A DNA stretch of 64,000 nt. Source: Caenorhabditis elegans. Lineage: Eukaryota > Nematoda > Chromadorea > Rhabditida > Rhabditidae. Below are positions 26,104-39,512 of this stretch, piece by piece (the first letter of the stretch is position 1; each line of letters begins with the position of its first letter). A program made the position numbers and the translations under genes. The stretch lies in the NCBI RefSeq assembly GCF_000002985.6, contig NC_003280.10:8366501-8430500 (forward strand), in the 5' to 3' direction. A model generated the notes under the pieces. It worked only from the letters and a program-made list of their open reading frames with translations, was not told the origin of the DNA and did no database searches.

Positions 26104-27702
26104 TCATAATTCTTCCGGTTGAAGGACTAATCCATCTCCGGATTTTGACTGAGATTTCAATCGATAATATCGCTCCGTATTTGGATTGTAATAGCAATCA
26201 AATTCTTTATCATAAACCAGTCCACTGATTTGATCATCTCCCGTGTCTCCAGATTTCGTTGATGATCTCATTTTTTCATGGCGCATTCCGGCTAGGCGAT
26301 TTTCTCTGAAACATTTTTTCCTCTATGCACCAATGTTAGCTTCGAAAATAAACATACAAATCACGGAAACCAGATTCTCGTCTACTATGAACACTACCGA
26401 CGTTCATTCTATCCATTGATGCAGTCAGTTCTTCCTAAAAAATATTTATTTTAAAAGAGATTATCAAGATGCTTTGGGTTATTTTAATTGCAACCAAAAA
26501 CAAAAAATAATCCCTAAAACAACTATATATGAGACTTATTCTACAGTGCTTCAATTTTAAATTTAATGACATAAAGTACCTGCTCTTCTTGCCGAACCAT
26601 GCTTAACTTTCTTCTACTTTTCAATTGTTGAATAACTGTCAAGTCTTCATCATCATCTGATGACTTATCTTCATACTCGTGTTTATACAACGATTCCGAT
26701 GAAAACTCCGCAGTAGATCCTTCTGTTGATCCCTTTGAATATTGTGATCGATTTATGCTTCGTAACATGGCCATTTCATCATCATCAACTGGAACCAGGT
26801 GCATTTCTTCAGATCCAATTGCCGCTGATCGTATCACTGCAAATCAAAAAAAATCGTACAAAGATGACACATACCCCGGCACAGAAAGTAACGCCCTTTT
26901 CGTTCTTTTTTTGTCGCTCCAAATTGAAACATTCCTATACATTCGTATTGTGAGCCCTTTTCAATTGCTATGTGGATGACTCAGATGTCATGTTGTACAT
27001 AAGACACCGATTGTTAGTGGTTTCGCTCACTATTTTCTCGTCGTTCGTATTCTATAGAATTTTGGCGTCGGAGCCCGATTTTTCAATAGTTTGAAACCAG
27101 TGTACACATAAATGGTTACAAAGTATTTGAAAAGTCGTGCTCTGAAAATGAATTCTTACATGATCTTCTTCTCCCGATAAATGCTGATGGTTGTTGCTCT
27201 TCACTACTTGTTTGTTGATGTTTCAAACGTGATGAAGGTCCGGATAGGGCTTGAGCTATTCGTTGTTCAAGTACTCGTCGAACTTGTTCAGCTGAAAATC
27301 AATACTTGGTGATCCGTATAGTTGAGATAGTTGAGAAAATGACATTTTCATGAACGTTTTCTACTTTGAGTATTGTATTGAAAACGGATACTTGAAATTT
27401 GAAAAATTCCCTGAAATTGTTGAGATGGCTCATCATGAAATTATTTTCCCACAAGCTCTACTCCTTTTTAAAAAAAGTTAACAAAGTTTTCAACAAAAAA
27501 AACACTTACGATCTGGAGTTGTTGGCTTCTCCATGTATATTCCACGTTCTACACTTTTATTCTTTACAATTGGCGGAAGTCTTCCTCCACTTAATGGAAT
27601 TCTTCCTTCAGAAGTTGGTGGAGCACTATGCACACGATACCTTGAAGACGTTGGAAGGGAAACTGGACTCTTTGGAAACGAGGTTTGCCTTTTATTAAGC
27701 AT
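26104..27702 (-). CDS. Unrecognised Ser/Arg/Glu-rich protein with Tyr-rich C-terminal motif
   Basis: Five exons on the minus strand: 27702-27510, 27291-27160, 26836-26580, 26434-26358 and 26305-26104 (286 aa). There is no signal peptide or membrane helix. The N-terminus is basic and Pro/Ser-rich (SAPPTSEGRIPLSGGRLPP). Next come a helical, Gln/Arg-rich part (PEQVRRVLEQRIAQAL), an acidic Ser-rich middle (KSSDDDEDL) and a second charged helix. The end carries YDKEFDCYYNPNTERYYRL, reminiscent of the aromatic repeats in OCRE or WW-like modules (YYxPxTxxYY). It is probably an intracellular, largely disordered protein with a small C-terminal interaction motif. The family is not known to me. It is tail-to-tail with hydroxylase paralogue 2. 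Confidence 0.85.
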
Positions 27703-28775
27703 GTTTAGGTTGTCAAGGAGAAGTGGCAATGACAAGTTGGAAAAGGGGAGCCAATGACAAATTGAATATGAAGAATTCAGAAGGTGAAGAAGGAGTTTTC
27801 CAATGACAGGTGAAACGAGGCGAAAGGAAGAGAGAAAAAGGAAGGAGGAGAGCATGAAGCATTGCAACTTGAGAGAGAAAGAGCTGCCATTATTTCGCAA
27901 TTTATGGTTGTGTTTCCATGGATACTTCTTTTTTTTAAGATGCAACGTGAAGATAAATGAAGTAAAAGTTTAATATTTCTTGCAGATTAAATAAAACAAA
28001 ACTATTGCTTCTCACACTTTTAAACTAAATCATTCTCATTCAACTTCCAGAAAAAAGATTTCTACTGAATATTGCTCAATGGAACAACGTAAAGTACTTT
28101 TTCTTAAGATTGCAATCAGAAACTAAAGTTTTTTGGAAAATCAGTTTATTAAGTACTCTACTCTACTTTGAAAGCTCACATCTCGTTTCATTTTGAATGG
28201 GACAATTTTCACTGTGAACTTTATGAACCGAATACATTTAGGTATATTTTCTTGGTTGACAGTTTTTGATAGCTGAAAAAGTTGAGCACAAGACCTATAG
28301 AGGAAATACGGTATTTGGTAATATTAGCTTCAATCCAAAAATTATTTATTCCTTACAGGCAGAAAAATGTCGAACTCCTTTTGAAGGCAAATCAGCTTTT
28401 CTGTAAAAAACCTGTATTGCTGAGTTTTTACGAAGACAGGCATTTTTGTGCTTTTTCGGAAGACTTGCCATAAGAATAACAACATGACAGTAGATGGAGT
28501 AGAGGAAATATGAGGCGAGAGTAAACTGTATGTTCTGAAACACTTTAATGTAGTCATGTTACTTCAATTAAATACTTTATTTCATATTTCATCGATGATC
28601 AAGTTTTCACCTGTTTCATTATGAGTTGGTATGTAAATTGAAAAAAAATGAGCCAAATGAAATTTATATTATTCACCCGTTATTACTACAACCAAACATG
28701 AAACATTGAATACGGATTTTAAAAAGTCAAATTAACTTAAAAAAGAAAGACAATTATGTCTAAGCCTGCCGTATG
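27703..28775. other. Intergenic, no gene seen
   Basis: About 1.1 kb between two minus-strand genes; it holds the promoter of the Ser-rich gene. The first 250 bases upstream of 27702 are purine-rich (GAAGGAGGAG-like on plus). Open frames there are antisense shadows or chance. Confidence 0.5.
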
Positions 28776-29628
28776 TTAAACAAATTCCGGAGGTGGGAAA
28801 ATTCCTCTTTCTGCAAGAAACTTCCGTTCCCGATGCCAATAATAGTGCCAAAGAACAAATGTGAACAGCCAATTCATTGCAAATCCCATAGAGTAGACTG
28901 TGAATATTAGTGCAAGCTCAAAATCAATTACTCCTCCCAGTGCTTCAAGAATTTTTGGAGCAGTTGCCATTGTAAGGACAGATAGGCCAAGAGTATAAGA
29001 GGATTGCATTAGAAGACCTGAAAGTCTCATAATATTAAATTGATTAGGAATTTTTGGGTTCTAAGTTTTAAGTTTTATGTTATCAGATTTCTTTAAACGC
29101 ACTACTTGCTCACCTGGCCATAACAACCACAACGGTTTTGGGACACACATCAATGATATAAGTGATATAGAAAGTGCACTTGACTGTTCAATTGTCCATG
29201 CAAATCTCATGTATCCACCATCCAAGTAATTCGCAACACATTCATTTGTTCCAAGAACTCTGTGCATTAAACCAAAGTCAAAAATAATGATATCGTGCGC
29301 GAGAAAATGTGTCTGAAATCGGTTTAATTTTGATATAAAATAAAAAATGGTGATTCAAAATTACCTCTAGACTAGAGTTATTCGGTATATCTGAGTGGCA
29401 TTCAAATATCTTCCGGTGTTTGTAAAATGAATAAACGTGCTGAAAAAATTTAACCAATGCCCAAGTGTTTTGAAAGTTTTACAAATTAATATTTACCTGT
29501 AGAAATGATGCTATTGAAATTGATAATTGCATTAACGCTAAAAGAATTGCCAGCGGTTTATTTGGAATTCGAATTCCACAAAATCTTGTTTCCTTTTCTT
29601 CGATCCGTATAAAAGCAAGTAAACGCAT
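28776..29628 (-). CDS. Four-helix membrane protein, nematode type, function unknown
   Basis: Four exons on the minus strand: 29628-29497, 29439-29365, 29312-29114 and 29017-28776 (215 aa). Predicted helices: PLAILLALMQLSISIASFL (about 25-43), SALSISLISLMCVPKPLWLL, SYTLGLSVLTMATAPKIL, and a last one in LALIFTVYSMGFAMNWLFTF. A loop of about 70 residues between helices 1 and 2 has two Asn-glycosylation-like sites and several Cys/His residues. The tail is short and charged (HRERKFLAERG). I do not recognise the family; the tetraspan layout is clear. Confidence 0.85.
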
Positions 29629-31884
29629 TTTTATGAACTCTGAATTTATGAAAAGTTAATTCGTTGATTATAGGAATAACTTCAAATTCTAAAATCAGAA
29701 ACTGTATGGGTTTTAAGAAAAAAGCTCAATGACGTCTCAAATTAATTTAATCTATTTCAGAATTCAAGACATTTGGGAGAAATTAGTTGGTTAATGTGGG
29801 TTTGAATGTCGTCAACATGAAATCTCAAGAGACGAATGGATTCAGAATAGGTATGGCCAAGAAATCATCAAACCACACTCATTCATTTTTGAAAAATGAC
29901 TTGAAATGTTATATATATAATTAGGACTCTTGAAGTTTTTTTTTTAATTATTGAAATTAATCATGCTACATTATAGCGATGTATTGAAAATGAAAATTGT
30001 GAAATTCAGAAAAATGATATGAAATCATTTTTGAGCTGCTTCCAACTGGAAGAATGATAATTACACATTCTTAAAAAGTTCCGTGAATGAATAACATAAT
30101 TCGGTGGAACAGGTGGAAAAAAATGGAATGAAAAACATGGTACATACGCACTGGATTACGTCAATTGGAAGCTTATGTAGACGATTTCATTGGTGGTGGA
30201 ATTTTCTTCATAATATTATTTGACAAATAAAAACAAAAACATAAAAACTGTTAACGTTTATGGATTCAAGTGCAGAATAATGTTTTTTTAATTCTGACAA
30301 TTTCCGTGATTAGTGAAAATTTTACGTCTTGTAATGAATAAAAAACCAAACCACAAAAAATTGGTATGAAACATAAGATACGAGAAACCAAAAACGGGAA
30401 AATGCCTTCATATTTTTAGAAATTCGTCTCTTAAAAATTCACTGATTTGAAAATCACCTGCGTTTCTGGGTTTTCGGTTTCAATTCGGAAAACCCCCACT
30501 TTTTTTGAGATTTTACATCATTTTATACGTGGGTGTATAGTTAAAAAAAATATAATTTAACCAGTAAAAAAAGTCAAATTTAAAAATAATAAAATTATAT
30601 CAACTCGACTGGAAAAATTAAAAATAAAGAGATGAAGCAAATGAGATATATCAAAGCACAACTACAATTTTTGAATCAGAAAGGCCAGAAACAAAAAAAA
30701 AGAAAATGGAAGACGTTGAAACAAAATAAAAGACGTAATCTTTGTCGTGGGGGCACCTTCCCTTGCTAATTAAGAGGTTGTCATCAGTGATTAGGAAGCA
30801 AGAAAAAGAAAAATAAGATGGGAGCAAAGTTGTGCTGTTTTACCATTAACGCTGATCTGTCAAAGTTATAAATATTTATAACAAAGAAAGCAAAAATGTT
30901 ACGTAAGTGAGACATATTGAAATACATTTTTTTTTCATCACTATAAACTTGCCAAAAGTACATTTATATTAGCTCACAAATAAAATATGATGTATTTAAA
31001 AGCATCTATAAAAATTCTTAATGTTTTCATTGTTTTTTGTGATTGTCGTTTCTGTTTAACTTTTATTGTAAAAATCCAGACATGGAAAAAAATTAAATGA
31101 GAAGGCATATTTTTATTTTTTGAAATTGTTTCGACGGAGAATCCAAGAAACGAGCTCGTACATTATCTAATGGCCCGAACCAATTTGGTTTCTGTTTCAC
31201 CAGTTTTTCATGTTTGGCAAAAACTTTGATCATGAAATAAATATATATAGGAACAATCAAACTTGTATTATTTAGAAATCAATTTTTTTCAGCTCTGTAA
31301 ACTCAAAATCTTCTGATAGCATGCGTGGCTCAACGCTATCAATTATAACATTTCTTAGAAAGCGGCAATTACTAAAGATTGTTGTGGTGAATATCATGTG
31401 ATAAAAGACTGAAAATTAAGTTTTGTGATATGTAATTATTTCCATTCGCTCTTTTCTGCCAGTTAAAAAAATAGTATGTACAAATTAGAAAAAATGGGAA
31501 TGATAAAACTAAAAGAAAACATATTTTTATATAAGGAATCAGTTGCGTGCGTTGCATTTTTGAGTGATAGCATCATTATTTAGAAGGATGTAGATGAAAA
31601 GTTCAACTGAAAATGTGTTGAAAATAAGTTTAGATCTAAAATTATCAAAATTATTTGGATAACAAAGATTATTTATTTTGTGAATCTTCATGTACGCAAA
31701 TTTTTTTTTAAAGTTTTACAAAATGAGCAATAAGCAATATTTTTCAAGCACAGGAACCAAGATTTAAAAAGTTACGATACGAGTTTCTAAACAAACAAAA
31801 AATTTTAACGAGGGATATGATGTAATTAATATGAAAAAATGAGGATTAACATTTTATTTTGAAAACTTAAAATAGTCGAACACA
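29629..31884. other. Intergenic, no gene seen
   Basis: About 2.3 kb of AT-rich DNA between two minus-strand genes. A somewhat GC-richer island lies near 30735-30800 (GGGGGCACCTTCCC, CTAATTAAG) and might be a regulatory element. Otherwise no coding or RNA structure is evident. Confidence 0.45.
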
Positions 31885-32654
31885 TTAGTAGAGACAGTCG
31901 GCGGAAGAGTAGGCTTCCATCTTTGAGAGCTCGAAGCTACGCTAAAATAAAAACAATTAGATTTTATGAAAAATCGCTTTTTAAGGCTGAACAGAACATA
32001 TTAAACAAATACTCACTCCGATGTAGGTGGTGTTGCTGCTGAGATCAATAGTAACCTCAGTAGTGTAGTATGGTACAGCGCACTGAATCATTGGGGGAAG
32101 TTTATCCATTAGACACTGATGTCTAACAGTGAATGTAACACTTCCTTCAAGATCAAACATGTTTCCAGTCGTCAAACGATACCATCCACCATCATCGGAA
32201 ACACAAATATTGATAATCACTCGAGGGTATTTCTTTGAGCTGAGGTATGGTCGAACATAGTCGAGGGGAGTTCCGTGGCAAATGATTTGGCCATGAATCA
32301 TAGTCTCGCCAAGTCGCTGAAACAGTTATAGAATTTTTGATTAACTTCTTCTAGATAAAAATTAAGAGAAATCCTGGAATTTTTTAAAATTTCAAAATGT
32401 TAAGATATAATTTAAAATTCTCAATTTTTGATTGAGTTCTTTTAGATGCGAAGTCGACAATTATACTTTTGTTTAAGATAATATTTAACAGCAAAAAAAC
32501 GAACATCGTTGCTTCTCTTCGGGAATTCTATCATCTCGTCAGCATCTCTGTGGATGATTCCCTTCTTATGATGACGGTGGTGCACAGATGATGACACCTC
32601 GTGGACTGCCAAAAGAGCCACAAGAACAATGGCAACTTTCCAGACAAGAGACAT
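31885..32654 (-). CDS. Secreted Cys-containing protein, possible transthyretin-like (TTR) family
   Basis: Three exons on the minus strand: 32654-32490, 32316-32017 and 31941-31885 (173 aa). A signal peptide (MSLVWKVAIVLVALLAVHEV) is followed by a His/Lys-rich basic stretch (HHRHHKKG). A beta-rich domain then starts GQIICHGTPLDYVRPYL and contains ICVSDDGGWYRL, VRHQCL and IQCAVPYYTTEVTIDL. The G-x-(I/V)-x-C-x-x-x-P opening, the central (D)DGGWYRL turn and late YYTTEV strand recall nematode TTR-like proteins, but the match is loose. It is secreted into the body cavity or outside the cell. Exon 1 could instead end 12 bases earlier, at GAT|GTTCGT. A polyadenylation signal lies at 31854-31859 (minus). 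Confidence 0.8.
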
Positions 32655-33909
32655 TTGGCTGAAAAATAAAAGTTGAAAGAGAAGATCAAACACGAAGAAT
32701 AAAACTGGGAATGAAACTGATGAAAATTCTAACGTACAATGCGTTTATATACATGTACAGAGAGATGTGTGGATGTCAATCAAAATCAAATGAAGGAAGA
32801 ATGAAATCATGGGAAGATAGACAGTTTCAGAGAAAATTGGAAAAGGGCAGGTTTCAATGAAGTGGAGGATTTGAAGTTTAGATTGAGGAGAGTATGAGAG
32901 TTTATATAAGAATTTAATTTAATCTCGAACTGGATTTTCATTATTATTATATCGAACTTTGATGTTTGTACCATGAGGTAGGTCACGTGGGAGTTAAGAG
33001 TGAGGAAGAATCTGAGAATCGTGACATTTTTTGCAGAAACTGTAGTATCTCGCAATTTCTCGCAATTAATCTCATTTGGAATGATAATGGAGTTTTGGCT
33101 CAACTGCAAAAAAAAATTTGAGAGTTTAAATCGTCAGACGTATCGGGAATCAAATATATTTTGCTTTTCACAAAATCATCTCACGTATCTCGGACCATAC
33201 GCAAAACACAATAAAACTTGCAATCGAATCTTTGCATTTTCCACTGACGCCTGAGGTTTACCTAAATATTATTTTTCATTGAATATATGATATTTTCTGT
33301 AAATTTGAATTGAACGAGTTAGATCGCGTTTTTAAAATTTAATTTTTTTGTAATCTTCCAACATTTACTTTAGCCACAAATAAAAAAATGCCCATTCTGT
33401 ATTTTCGTGGTTTCATTTTCTCTGAGATTTCTTGTTGTAGTAGTACTCTTTCGCTGAATCTTTGTGTTGCTTTGTGTGAATTTCCAATATAAACTTTAGT
33501 TTCAATTTTTGTCCCAGTACTTTTACAACCTTCCGAGTCACATCAATTTCTTCCGCTCTTATCAATAGAAATCATAAACCATAATACCGCATTTCTTACC
33601 ACTAGCATATAGATTTCTATATCATTTTTTCATCCGACTGACACCGTTTTTGCAATCGTTACTTAATAATCGTGTACAGTTTAGAGATTACACATCTTGA
33701 CTCATTGTTACGTAATATTCCGGTAAAAGTATTAATAGTTGTCAATATGTATCGGTCACTTGTCAATCATATGTATGTAGTGCCCTTTTTCACGTTGTAC
33801 AGATAACAATTTATTAAAATGGCACATTTAGATGAAAAGTTTTCGAATCATTATGAAACATTTGGCACTTTTAAGGAATACGGTGAATGAGAATGATTGA
33901 AACAAATGT
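32655..33909. other. Intergenic, no gene seen
   Basis: Promoter side of the secreted-protein gene and 3' flank of the peroxidase gene, both on the minus strand. No coding structure is visible and there are no distinctive repeats. Confidence 0.5.
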
Positions 33910-36900
33910 CTATTCTCTCCAGGCTTCAAGGTTCAATCCTGTAATCGATGAGCATGGAACTGCTCTCGATCCATTCTCAATGTCAAATGCACGACGACCA
34001 ACTCGGACCATACTGCAATATTCGTATTAAAATTTAAAAATTATTACGATGAACAAAAATGGAGTCGTGACAGAACAATTTACAGAAATACGACTCTGCG
34101 GCATTGCAGTGTTCACGGAGTAAATAATTTGATGCGGCAGTATCTCTTAAGAGGTTTTGAATTATTTTGTTTCATACTTTAAAGATAATTTAGAGTGAAG
34201 TAGTGCCAGTGGGAATGTTGTTTAAGTACAGTACTAATGATCAAAAATAACAGAATATCATAATGAAGCACTCCAAAAAATTGTGAAAATTTTATGGCAA
34301 TTTTTTTGCCATTTTCAAAAGAACTGTACATTTTGTGAAGTTAAAAGCAGTGTCGTTTCATTGCAATCGTTTTGAAATTTTTGGAAAATTTCGAAACATA
34401 TCATAAAATTTCTTTCTCATTGTTGTTTGGTGGCATTTCATTAAAACAAATAATCACAGGCATCAAATTGCCACGAATTTTCTTAACAAATTCATATTCT
34501 GTTTTTTTAAATCAATTTCAAAGATCCAGTACACACGTAATTCTTAAATTATGACTTACTTGTCTCCAGTTTGACACAATACCCATGAAAGAGTAGTTCT
34601 CTTCAACTCAGCAAGTTGAGGTGATGTGAAAACTCCTGGGTTCTCATAGTAGAATCTATCTCCATCACGGAGTCTCTCAAATTGTTTTCCGATTACACAT
34701 GCAAACGTAGCTCCCAAAAGACTTCCAGCTGCTGGTTGTTCAAGAATTCCTCCAACATAGAAATCAAGCTGAAGTAGTTTTAGTTTCATGTTTTCAAAGT
34801 GACTATAAAGCTTACATCATCTGGTGTACGATACAGTTGTCCAATACGTTGGCGAACATTCTCATCTGGAACTTCTGGCCACTGAAATGGAAGTAATCAA
34901 AACTTAAAAAAAAATAATAATATTCTTACATCATTAAAACTAGTGATTGGTCGGAGATTGCAGAATCGACGATAGTCATTGTAAGATCTAAAATCGAATT
35001 TATTGATTTTAATAATAAGATGTTAGTTCTGTATCTATTCTCATTCAGTCTTGTGTGACGTAATTGTAAATTAAATTTGTTGACTTTACCTTTAAATGCT
35101 TACTTTCAATATTTGTTTTCTCTTGATAAGTCTGTAGATGGTAAACGTATAGAGTAACCAAGCTAGATTTTTTAAATTAAAATTTCAAAATAAATTAAAG
35201 TAATACTTTTTAATTCTATTGTAATTTTTTAAGGGAAAGTCAAATATTGAATGAATTTTCTATAATAATATTCGTCCATAAGATTTCAATTTCTTTAATT
35301 AACTTTTCTTAATTTTGAATTACGGTAGATTATTTGTAAGTTTTTTTTTTTCAATTTTCCAACCCACCCTTCAACGTTTTCCACCAATCGGCAAAAGCCT
35401 AATAAAACTTGAATTCTACAGTATGTGGCGCCATACTCGTCATACTTTGACCGTTTTACGCATTTTAATAATTTTTGATTTCTTACCTCAACCCATGATC
35501 TCTTCCTCTTTGAATATTAACTGCTGCCATATCGACACTTCCTCCAAAGAGCCTTTCAGTCACAGAAGTTGTCAATCTCTGTGGACTTCTAACTGGTACA
35601 GTCATCATTCCTCTGAAATTATGAAAGTGGTGGTTTAAGAAAATCTGTAGGAAAAGTAAATTTTTCTGAATAATAATTTTGGAAATTAAATGAGAGATAT
35701 AATTTACAGCTTGTTTTTAAATACCTGTAGATTGCATCAATATTGTTCAAAACATGATTGATATTATTAACTCCATCAATAAACCGGTATCTATTAACTT
35801 CTTGAAATTGTGAGTTAACCAATGGGTATGTCTCTTGAATCATTCCATGAAGACGGTAAGCTCCAGCTGCGAATTCATTCAATACCCCAATTTCCACATT
35901 TGGATTATATCTGAAATTAGTGATATAATCGGAGTTTCATATTCGTTGTTTTAATATACATTAACTTTTTTTAGGTCCAAAAATGTTAACTTGGTTCTAA
36001 ACCAAAATATTTCAAACTAAGTTATACTTTTTAGGCCAATCTAGGGCACGAAGTTGGCGCCAAACGCCGAGTAATGCGAAAATTGTAATGTCAATTTTCA
36101 GTATTAGTTAGTGATTGATTTTACAAACAACAGCATACCCATTATATGCTCCTAAAATAGTTTTCGAAGCATCTCCAATAAGTTCTGGAACAAATTCTTG
36201 ATATGTAATCACTTGAACAATTCCTCCAACAATTTTTCTTGACTCCTGGAAAATTCGATCTGCATTCCAATGCCTGTTCATATTTTGGAGACGAGCAGCA
36301 ACGCTAAAACATTTACTATAGTTGAAATATTATACTTGGAAATTCACTTGTTATGGAGACGGAGGAACGATGTATGGAGTGCAGCAAGTCCAACGAAAAG
36401 AATTGCTCTGCCATCTCCAGCAGTCAAACTACCAGGATTAGTGTTTGGTGGAAACATACGACCTCCGATCATCTGAATAAATAACATTGAGGTGTATTTA
36501 TTATTTAATGGGAAACTAACTGATGTTCTGAGCATGGCTGCAAATCTTAAACTACGAGCAGTAATTGCTTCTGATCCATAAATCTGAAATTAATAATATT
36601 ATGCTAAGATGTTAATGTGTCATACCAAACTGGCATCAATTGCAGCTGTATTCATATTCAGTTGTTCTCTAACTCTTCCGAATTGTCCAGTTCCACAAAT
36701 TGGGAATGATCGGGTGAATGGAATGCAACGGCGTCTAAACTTTTTAGTGAAATTTCAAAGTGTTAAAGTCGGTGCTTACGATCTGTCAGAAGGTGGAGCA
36801 AAAATCGAAGCGCACATTGGTCCGGAGTTTTGGCATCCGCAGAAGTTTTGAGCGGCGTTTGAAGTAATGTCGTGGGATACAAACTAAATAAAAATAAAAT

Positions 36901-38344
36901 ATTAGAAACTTTTCAGCACTACTCGTTCTGGCATTGTTTCATCAGTTTGTTGTCAAATGTTTCTTTTTCTAACCCCAAGCTGGCCATTTTAATTTAAGAA
37001 TGCTTTGGAAATGTTCTTCTCATTTTTCTAGGGTATTCTGATATATGAATTTTCATTCCAATATCTTCCAAAAAAGTATACCTGTCCGAAAAGCATAAGA
37101 AGTGAATTAACATGTCCAGGCAGTGACCTTTCTGAAGACAACAGGAATACAGACACCTCTCGTGGGTTTGGACGATTACGACGTGAAGCAGCTGTAACAA
37201 GGTCATCATTCAAACATCACATAATATTATAATCAAAATTTAAATTGGAATGCGTTGAAATTCGATTATAGTTTGATACAATTTTTCCATTCAGAAAATG
37301 TTTCTTTTTTTTCGGATTTCATTTTTCCAGTTATTTTTTAATAATAAAACATCCAATCGGAATCTACAGTAACCACATTTAGAAATGACATCACTTACAC
37401 ACAAGAGTATTAAAACCATCATCATAAGCAGCTGGCATAAGACGAGTGAATGCAGTAAAAGCGGCTCCTTTGACAGGGTTTTGTAAGTTGTTGCACGTGC
37501 CGTCCATTGAGCGATACTTTTTATGGAAGCACTGATTGATGGAACAATCTGGAGCAACTTGTTCCTCTGCGCACATTTGTTGCCGGAAACGGGCGGTTAA
37601 TTGACCACTTGAAAAGATTCGACGGGTCTCGGCTGAAAAATACAATAATGAAAGTTATATTCATGGTGAATTTTAAAACAAACCTTCGACGGTCATTACT
37701 GAATTACATCCTTCTGGTATTGACGAAGGTCTCGAAGGAAGAAATTGTCTATCTTGTTGGTCATCAAAAGTTCTAGCCGTTGGTACATCCTGCTGCCGGG
37801 TTAAAGGAGTAGGTGAAGTTAAAGAACACGTCTGAGAGCTGAATAATTTTCTAGTAAATTTATAAAATGCTCACCCCACAGGCTTTCTGACAATGTTTTT
37901 TCATCCATCTTGGATTGACTTCACATTCTCCTTCTTGTGACCAAAAGAAGCAGTGAATATGTTTGTCGGTACATTCCTCCGATCGTACTGTGAAAAAGAG
38001 GATATATTCTCGACTAATATAGACGGAAAAATGGAAGAGTTGACCACAGTGGGAATGGACCAATTATGGCGCAATGAGCGCGTCTTGACGCAGACTAATT
38101 ACTCGGGGAGAGTACAGTTTTGAGGTTAAGCTGAATAGACGGAAAGAGATACGGAAGTTCCTCAACTAGCTTTTTTGAACTGAATGGTTCCCTGTCGTTC
38201 GGTGTGCTTACAAAATTAGTTAGGATTTTCCATGTTACTTGCTCATTTTTGTGCTTCAAAGCTTGAGATTTCGGCCTTGTTTCAATGGAACTTACCTAAC
38301 TGGATCAAATATATGAGTAATATGGAGAAGAGGAGAGACTTCAT
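33910..38344 (-). CDS. Secreted animal haem peroxidase with N-terminal ShK domain
   Basis: Sixteen exons on the minus strand, first 38344-38296 and last 34012-33910 (655 aa). A signal peptide (MKSLLFSILLIYLIQL) is followed by one ShK domain (about 20-56; ECTDKHIHCFFW, NPRWMKKHCQKACGTC, all six Cys). A Pro/Ser/Gln-rich linker leads to the peroxidase domain. Landmarks: RRNRPNPREVS; GQFVSHDIT, holding the distal His; MNTAAIDASLIYGS; AGDGRA, holding the catalytic Arg; FLRLHNNVAARL; RKIVGGIVQVITYQEFVPEL; AYRLHGMIQ, with the likely proximal His; and NIQRGRDHGLRSYNDYR. It uses H2O2 to oxidise or cross-link substrates outside the cell; relatives (MLT-7 and others) act in cuticle formation. Intermediate exons, high to low: 37987-37875, 37831-37684, 37632-37399, 37191-37082, 36883-36780, 36734-36626, 36583-36521, 36472-36348, 36303-36139, 35910-35725, 35612-35487, 34987-34930, 34881-34816 and 34768-34560. 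Probably the gene called F49E12.1. Confidence 0.95.
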
Positions 38345-39512
38345 CGGTCTGAAAAAAAGTTGCAGGTTACTATGCTTTTGAAACTAGGAAAGATCAGAGG
38401 AAAAAGTCATTAGCAAAGAGGATTCTCGATACAGGTTCAAGTGATGAACATTTTCTGAGTAAACTGGACAAGAGCAAATCGAAATCTAAAAGATCATTTT
38501 TTAAATCAAAAAAGGAATAAAAATCTAGAAATGTGACCCTTTTCCAATTGTCAGACTATTTCGTTGGCTTAACCCAGGTAGAAGTTACATAGCATCTGCT
38601 TTGTCCACTGGAGGGCATCCTCCCCCTTAGATGTCTATGCTTCTACGCACCACCCGCTATATTGCTTTTCGGGTGAAAGTTTTGGTATAAGGGACGCCTT
38701 CTAAACCGATTATGAACATGACGATGAACAGAACAGTAAATAATAATTCTTGAAGAAAAAAAACGAGGGAAAAATTGAATTGAAACTGAAAGATAGATAG
38801 ATGATGAACTGAAAAGAATCAAACGATGAACAAAAAATGATCAAAGGAGATGGGAAGAGACACATAGGAATTCAGAAGGAATCTGAAAATCCAATTGATA
38901 TTTATATGAAATTATGGATTGTCAAGAGATAGATTGATGTTCTGATCTACTGCCATACAAACATTTTTCCATTCCGATAGTGTGGGCGGAAGAGCTTTTC
39001 ACATTTTTCAGAGCAGCAGGATGATAAATGAAGGAAGTGAATTTAACAATTTCAAGGAAACTTTGGTATAGTCAAGGATGAAAGGAATTTGGAAATAGTG
39101 ACGACAGTTTGTTATAGATTTTGATTAGGCGAGTTTTGGATTCAGAAAAATGCATTAGAATTATGGGAAAAATTGTGTTATTTTGAAATTTGAGTTATTT
39201 TACTTATAAAATTTTCTATCTGCAAGATATTTTAAGTTAAAATAAATAAATCCATAAAGCTTTCAAGATTTGGACATAATTTGGTGGCTGAACAAGAACC
39301 TAACTTTAAATTCCAGGTAGCTTTAAGAACATAAATTATACTTTTACAAAAAAAAGTATTCCTAATATTTTTTGAAATGTTTTTTATTTATATAATTGAA
39401 ATCCTTAATTAGCTTTTCTAATTTTACGTGTTCTAAGTTAATCTATCAATTTTTGATATCCATATTCTAATTATATCCATATTCTGAATCATTCCTACTT
39501 TCATTTTACACG
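38345..39512. promoter_or_regulatory. Divergent promoter region between peroxidase gene and ubc-24
   Basis: 1.17 kb separates the start codons of two divergent genes and must contain both promoters. A distinctly GC-richer block lies at 38575-38700 and includes a GGAGG-GCAT-CCTCC hairpin at about 38609-38623. The remainder is AT-rich. No further element can be assigned. Confidence 0.5.

Noticed and set aside
27490-27945. 151-codon minus-strand frame running upstream of the Ser-rich gene start
   Set aside because: Only the part from 27702 downward is coding; upstream residues are a purine-tract translation in frame with the first exon and the ATG at 27702 is the better start.
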